Shown here in pieces: positions 5,125-7,013 of a stretch of DNA of 7,013 nucleotides. The notes below the pieces were generated by a model. That model saw nothing but the letters and a program-made list of their open reading frames with translations. It did not search any database and had not been told where the DNA came from. Origin of the DNA: Phil1 sp964600045 (lineage in GTDB: Bacteria > Bacillota > Clostridia > Christensenellales > CAG-138); contig CAZRHS010000068.1 of assembly GCA_964600045.1 (NCBI GenBank), positions 1 through 7,013 of the forward strand. Reading direction: 5' to 3'. How positions within the stretch are numbered: position 1 is the stretch's first letter; each line of letters opens with the position of its first letter. A program made the translations under genes and the position numbers.

Positions 5125-6132
5125 ATGGACGATGGGAGTCCGATAGGATACCTAATCGCGATCCTCGCCTTTATATTGGGCGGAGGATATTTTTCCGCTA
5201 CGGAGATTGCTCTGGCTAGCGTGAACCGCATACGCATTATGAGCTATGCGGACGACGGCAACCGCCGCGCAAAGCGGGTGCTGTATATTCTGGATCATTT
5301 CGATAGAGCACTTACCACACTACTTATTGGAACAAACATAATGCACATAAGCTGCGCCAGCGTAGCCACACTGATGGCAACAAAGCTTTGGGGCGTAAGT
5401 TATGTTACCGTTACCACAATAGTAACTACTTTTGTGGTGTTTCTGCTTGCCGAAATGATACCCAAACGCTTTGCCAAGGCGAACAGCGAAAAGTTTTCGC
5501 TTGCCATTGCGGGTTCGCTGCTCTTCTTTATGAAAGTTCTTTGGCCGCTTGCGATAGTGTTTACAACCATCAGCAATTTCGCCAGCAAGCCGTTTAAGAA
5601 AAACGTGGAGGAGGAGCCCACCGTTTCCGAGGATGAGCTTTACGATATAATCGAAAGCATTCCGGAGGAGAGCGAGATAGACGAGGAAAAAGCGGAGCTT
5701 ATGCAAAGCGCGCTTGAGTTTTCGGATACGTTCGTGCGCGAGGTGCTTACCCCCTGGGACAAGGTGGTTAAGCTTAATATTGGCATGAGCGGGGACGAGG
5801 CCATGAATGTTATAAAAAACGATATTCATTCGCGCCTGCCCGTTATAGACGAAAGCGGCAACCCCGTGGGCCTTGTGCAGATAAGAAAGTTCTTCCGCGA
5901 GCGCTATAAGAACGCGTTCGTGAGCGTTAAAGACGTTATGGACGATATACATTTTGTGTATGACGGCATAGCGATAGACGATCTGCTTACCGCGATGAGC
6001 AACGATAAAACGCATTTTTCCGTTGTGCTCGATAAAGAAGGCAAAACAATAGGCATAGTAACAATCGAGGATATACTCGAGGAGCTTGTCGGCGAAATAT
6101 ACGACGAAGACGACAAGGAGGCGGCTGAATAA
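5125..6132 (+). CDS. CNNM (DUF21) transmembrane protein with CBS pair, lacking the CorC C-terminal domain
   Basis: A 335-residue membrane protein of the CNNM/CorC/HlyC-like family, linked to magnesium and other divalent cation homeostasis; many members are misnamed 'hemolysin'. The CNNM domain spans about residues 5-160, with the YFSATEIALASVNRIR motif (22-37), a second helix region around ALTTLLIGTNIMHIS (62-76) and LLAEMIPKRFA (107-117). An acidic linker (161-200) leads to two CBS motifs, about 206-262 (REVLTPWDKVV..SRLPVIDESGNPVGLVQI) and 267-325 (DVMDDIHFV..TIGIVTIEDILEELVGEI); such pairs usually bind adenine nucleotides. The protein ends after the second CBS motif, without the CorC_HlyC domain of full-length relatives. 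Histidine 74 stands where the downstream paralogue has asparagine. The ribosome binding site (AAAGGG, 5106-5111) is rather far from the ATG. It overlaps the next gene by one base. Confidence 0.88.
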   Translation: MDDGSPIGYLIAILAFILGGGYFSATEIALASVNRIRIMSYADDGNRRAKRVLYILDHFDRALTTLLIGTNIMHISCASVATLMATKLWGVSYVTVTTIVTTFVVFLLAEMIPKRFAKANSEKFSLAIAGSLLFFMKVLWPLAIVFTTISNFASKPFKKNVEEEPTVSEDELYDIIESIPEESEIDEEKAELMQSALEFSDTFVREVLTPWDKVVKLNIGMSGDEAMNVIKNDIHSRLPVIDESGNPVGLVQIRKFFRERYKNAFVSVKDVMDDIHFVYDGIAIDDLLTAMSNDKTHFSVVLDKEGKTIGIVTIEDILEELVGEIYDEDDKEAAE

Positions 6133-7013
6133 TGGCTACCGTATGGGATTATATAGCGATAGTTATATTCATCGCGTTTTCCGCGTTCTTCTCCGGCTCC
6201 GAAATTGCTTACGCTTCAGTAAACGAGATTAAGCTGAAAAGAGCGGCCGAGGCCGAAAACGGCAGCAAGATCGCCAAAATAGCGTACAGCATATACAAAA
6301 ACTATGACGACGCGCTTATAACAATACTTATAGGCAACAACCTTGTGAACATAGCCTCTTCGTCCGTGGCAACGGTTATAGCCATAAGCCTTATGGGCGA
6401 TAAGGGCGCGGGCGTGGCAACGGCCATAATGACCGTTATAATCCTTACCTTCGGCGAAATAATGCCTAAGATAATCGCCGTTCAGGTGTCGTTCGGGTTC
6501 ACGCATCTTGCCGCCATTCCGCTTAAGGCGCTTATGATAATCACGTATCCCGTTGTGTGGCTTATAAAGACCATACTCGGCGGCGTGGACAAGCTTATCA
6601 AAAAGGACGACGGTGAAGCTGAGGACGCCATAACCGAAGACGACCTTGAAACGATAATAGACACCGTTGAGGACGAGGGCGTAATAGATGAGGACAGGGC
6701 GGACCTGTTGCAGAGCGCGCTGGATTTTGACGATGTCCAGGCGTATGAGGTAATTACCCCGCGCGTGGATATGCTTACAATCGATATAGAGGATACTTTC
6801 GCCGAAATACTCGAAATAGCGAACAGATCTCCCTATACACGCCTGCCTGTGTTTGAGAACACGGTGGACAACATAATAGGCATACTGCACCTGAACCACT
6901 TCTATAAAAAGCTTGCGGACAACCCCGATGGGTTCGACATAAGGGAAATACTTATGCCCGTCAACTTTGTGCATAAAACAATGCCGCTTGACGATGTGCT
7001 TAAGGAAATGAAG
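6132..7013 (+). CDS. Second CNNM (DUF21)/CBS transmembrane protein, 3' end beyond the window
   Basis: An open reading frame of 294 codons without a stop, running off the right edge. Its ATG overlaps the preceding stop (TAATG) and has AGGAGG at 6116-6121, so it is translationally coupled to the first gene. The protein is a clear paralogue of its neighbour. It has AFFSGSEIAYASVNEIKLKR (18-37), ALITILIGNNLVNIASSSVA (61-80) with the usual GNN..N pattern, and TFGEIMPKIIAVQ (106-118). An acidic linker (158-195) precedes the first CBS motif (205-258, with VITPRVDML and SPYTRLPVFENTVDNIIGI) and the start of a second (269 onward, REILMPVNFVHKTMPLDDVL). Whether it carries the C-terminal CorC_HlyC domain cannot be seen. 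The likely role is in magnesium or other divalent cation transport; direct transport activity is debated for this family. Confidence 0.88.
   Translation, partial: MATVWDYIAIVIFIAFSAFFSGSEIAYASVNEIKLKRAAEAENGSKIAKIAYSIYKNYDDALITILIGNNLVNIASSSVATVIAISLMGDKGAGVATAIMTVIILTFGEIMPKIIAVQVSFGFTHLAAIPLKALMIITYPVVWLIKTILGGVDKLIKKDDGEAEDAITEDDLETIIDTVEDEGVIDEDRADLLQSALDFDDVQAYEVITPRVDMLTIDIEDTFAEILEIANRSPYTRLPVFENTVDNIIGILHLNHFYKKLADNPDGFDIREILMPVNFVHKTMPLDDVLKEMK

Noticed and set aside
5112..5213. ATG at 5112 overlapping a purine-rich site, as a small upstream ORF
   Set aside because: The frame ends after 33 codons, has no recognisable features and lacks a properly spaced ribosome binding site. The ATG at 5125 opens the conserved protein.
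5320..6015. 231-codon open frame on the minus strand
   Set aside because: It is antisense to the first CNNM-CBS gene, with a composition typical of a reverse-frame shadow and no convincing homology.
6216..6974. 252-codon open frame on the minus strand
   Set aside because: It is a shadow of the second CNNM-CBS gene, is rich in Tyr, His and Arg as expected for an antisense frame, has no recognisable domain, and lies opposite a conserved protein with a good start.

Overview
The window most likely comes from a gut- or host-associated member of the Bacillota, class Clostridia. The grounds are strong AGGAGG-type ribosome binding sites, heavy use of ATA isoleucine codons at moderate GC content, a BspA-like leucine-rich-repeat protein start, and a metN-metI-metQ cluster encoding a lipoprotein methionine-binding protein. 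This placement is inference; no marker gene fixes the species.

Layout. On the minus strand at the left are the first 35 codons of a BspA-like leucine-rich-repeat protein (1-106), a solitary beta-class DNA methyltransferase (177-1373) and a GntR/FCD-family regulator (1449-2117). A divergent control region follows (2118-2451). On the plus strand come metN (2452-3465), metI (3458-4120) and metQ (4172-4987), closed by a strong intrinsic terminator (5013-5038). A separate promoter (5058-5086) then serves two overlapping genes for CNNM/DUF21-CBS membrane proteins (5125-6132 and 6132 to beyond the window end).

The main discovery is in the metN leader. A near-consensus promoter (TTGACA, 17 bp, TATGAT) produces a leader of about 180 nt. 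The leader contains a short ORF with its own Shine-Dalgarno sequence (2293-2370, 25 codons). Residues 7-13 of its product read MYMCMMM. The ORF is followed by a textbook intrinsic terminator (2396-2434) placed before metN. The 5' arm of a competing hairpin (2361-2373) overlaps the leader stop codon, and its 3' arm (2394-2404) takes up the 5' arm of the terminator. This is the arrangement of a ribosome-mediated transcription attenuator that senses charged methionyl-tRNA. Metabolically, the methionine importer would be opened when methionine is scarce. Known Bacillota methionine genes usually carry an S-box (SAM-I) riboswitch or a T-box instead, and I see neither here.

MetN (ATPase with a NIL sensor domain), MetI (permease) and MetQ (lipoprotein receptor) form a complete methionine importer. 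Control could be layered: leader-peptide attenuation at transcription, possible GntR repression through a shared site over both divergent -10 boxes, and feedback inhibition of the transporter through the NIL domain. The CNNM-CBS pair looks like an independent transcription unit for divalent cation (magnesium) homeostasis.
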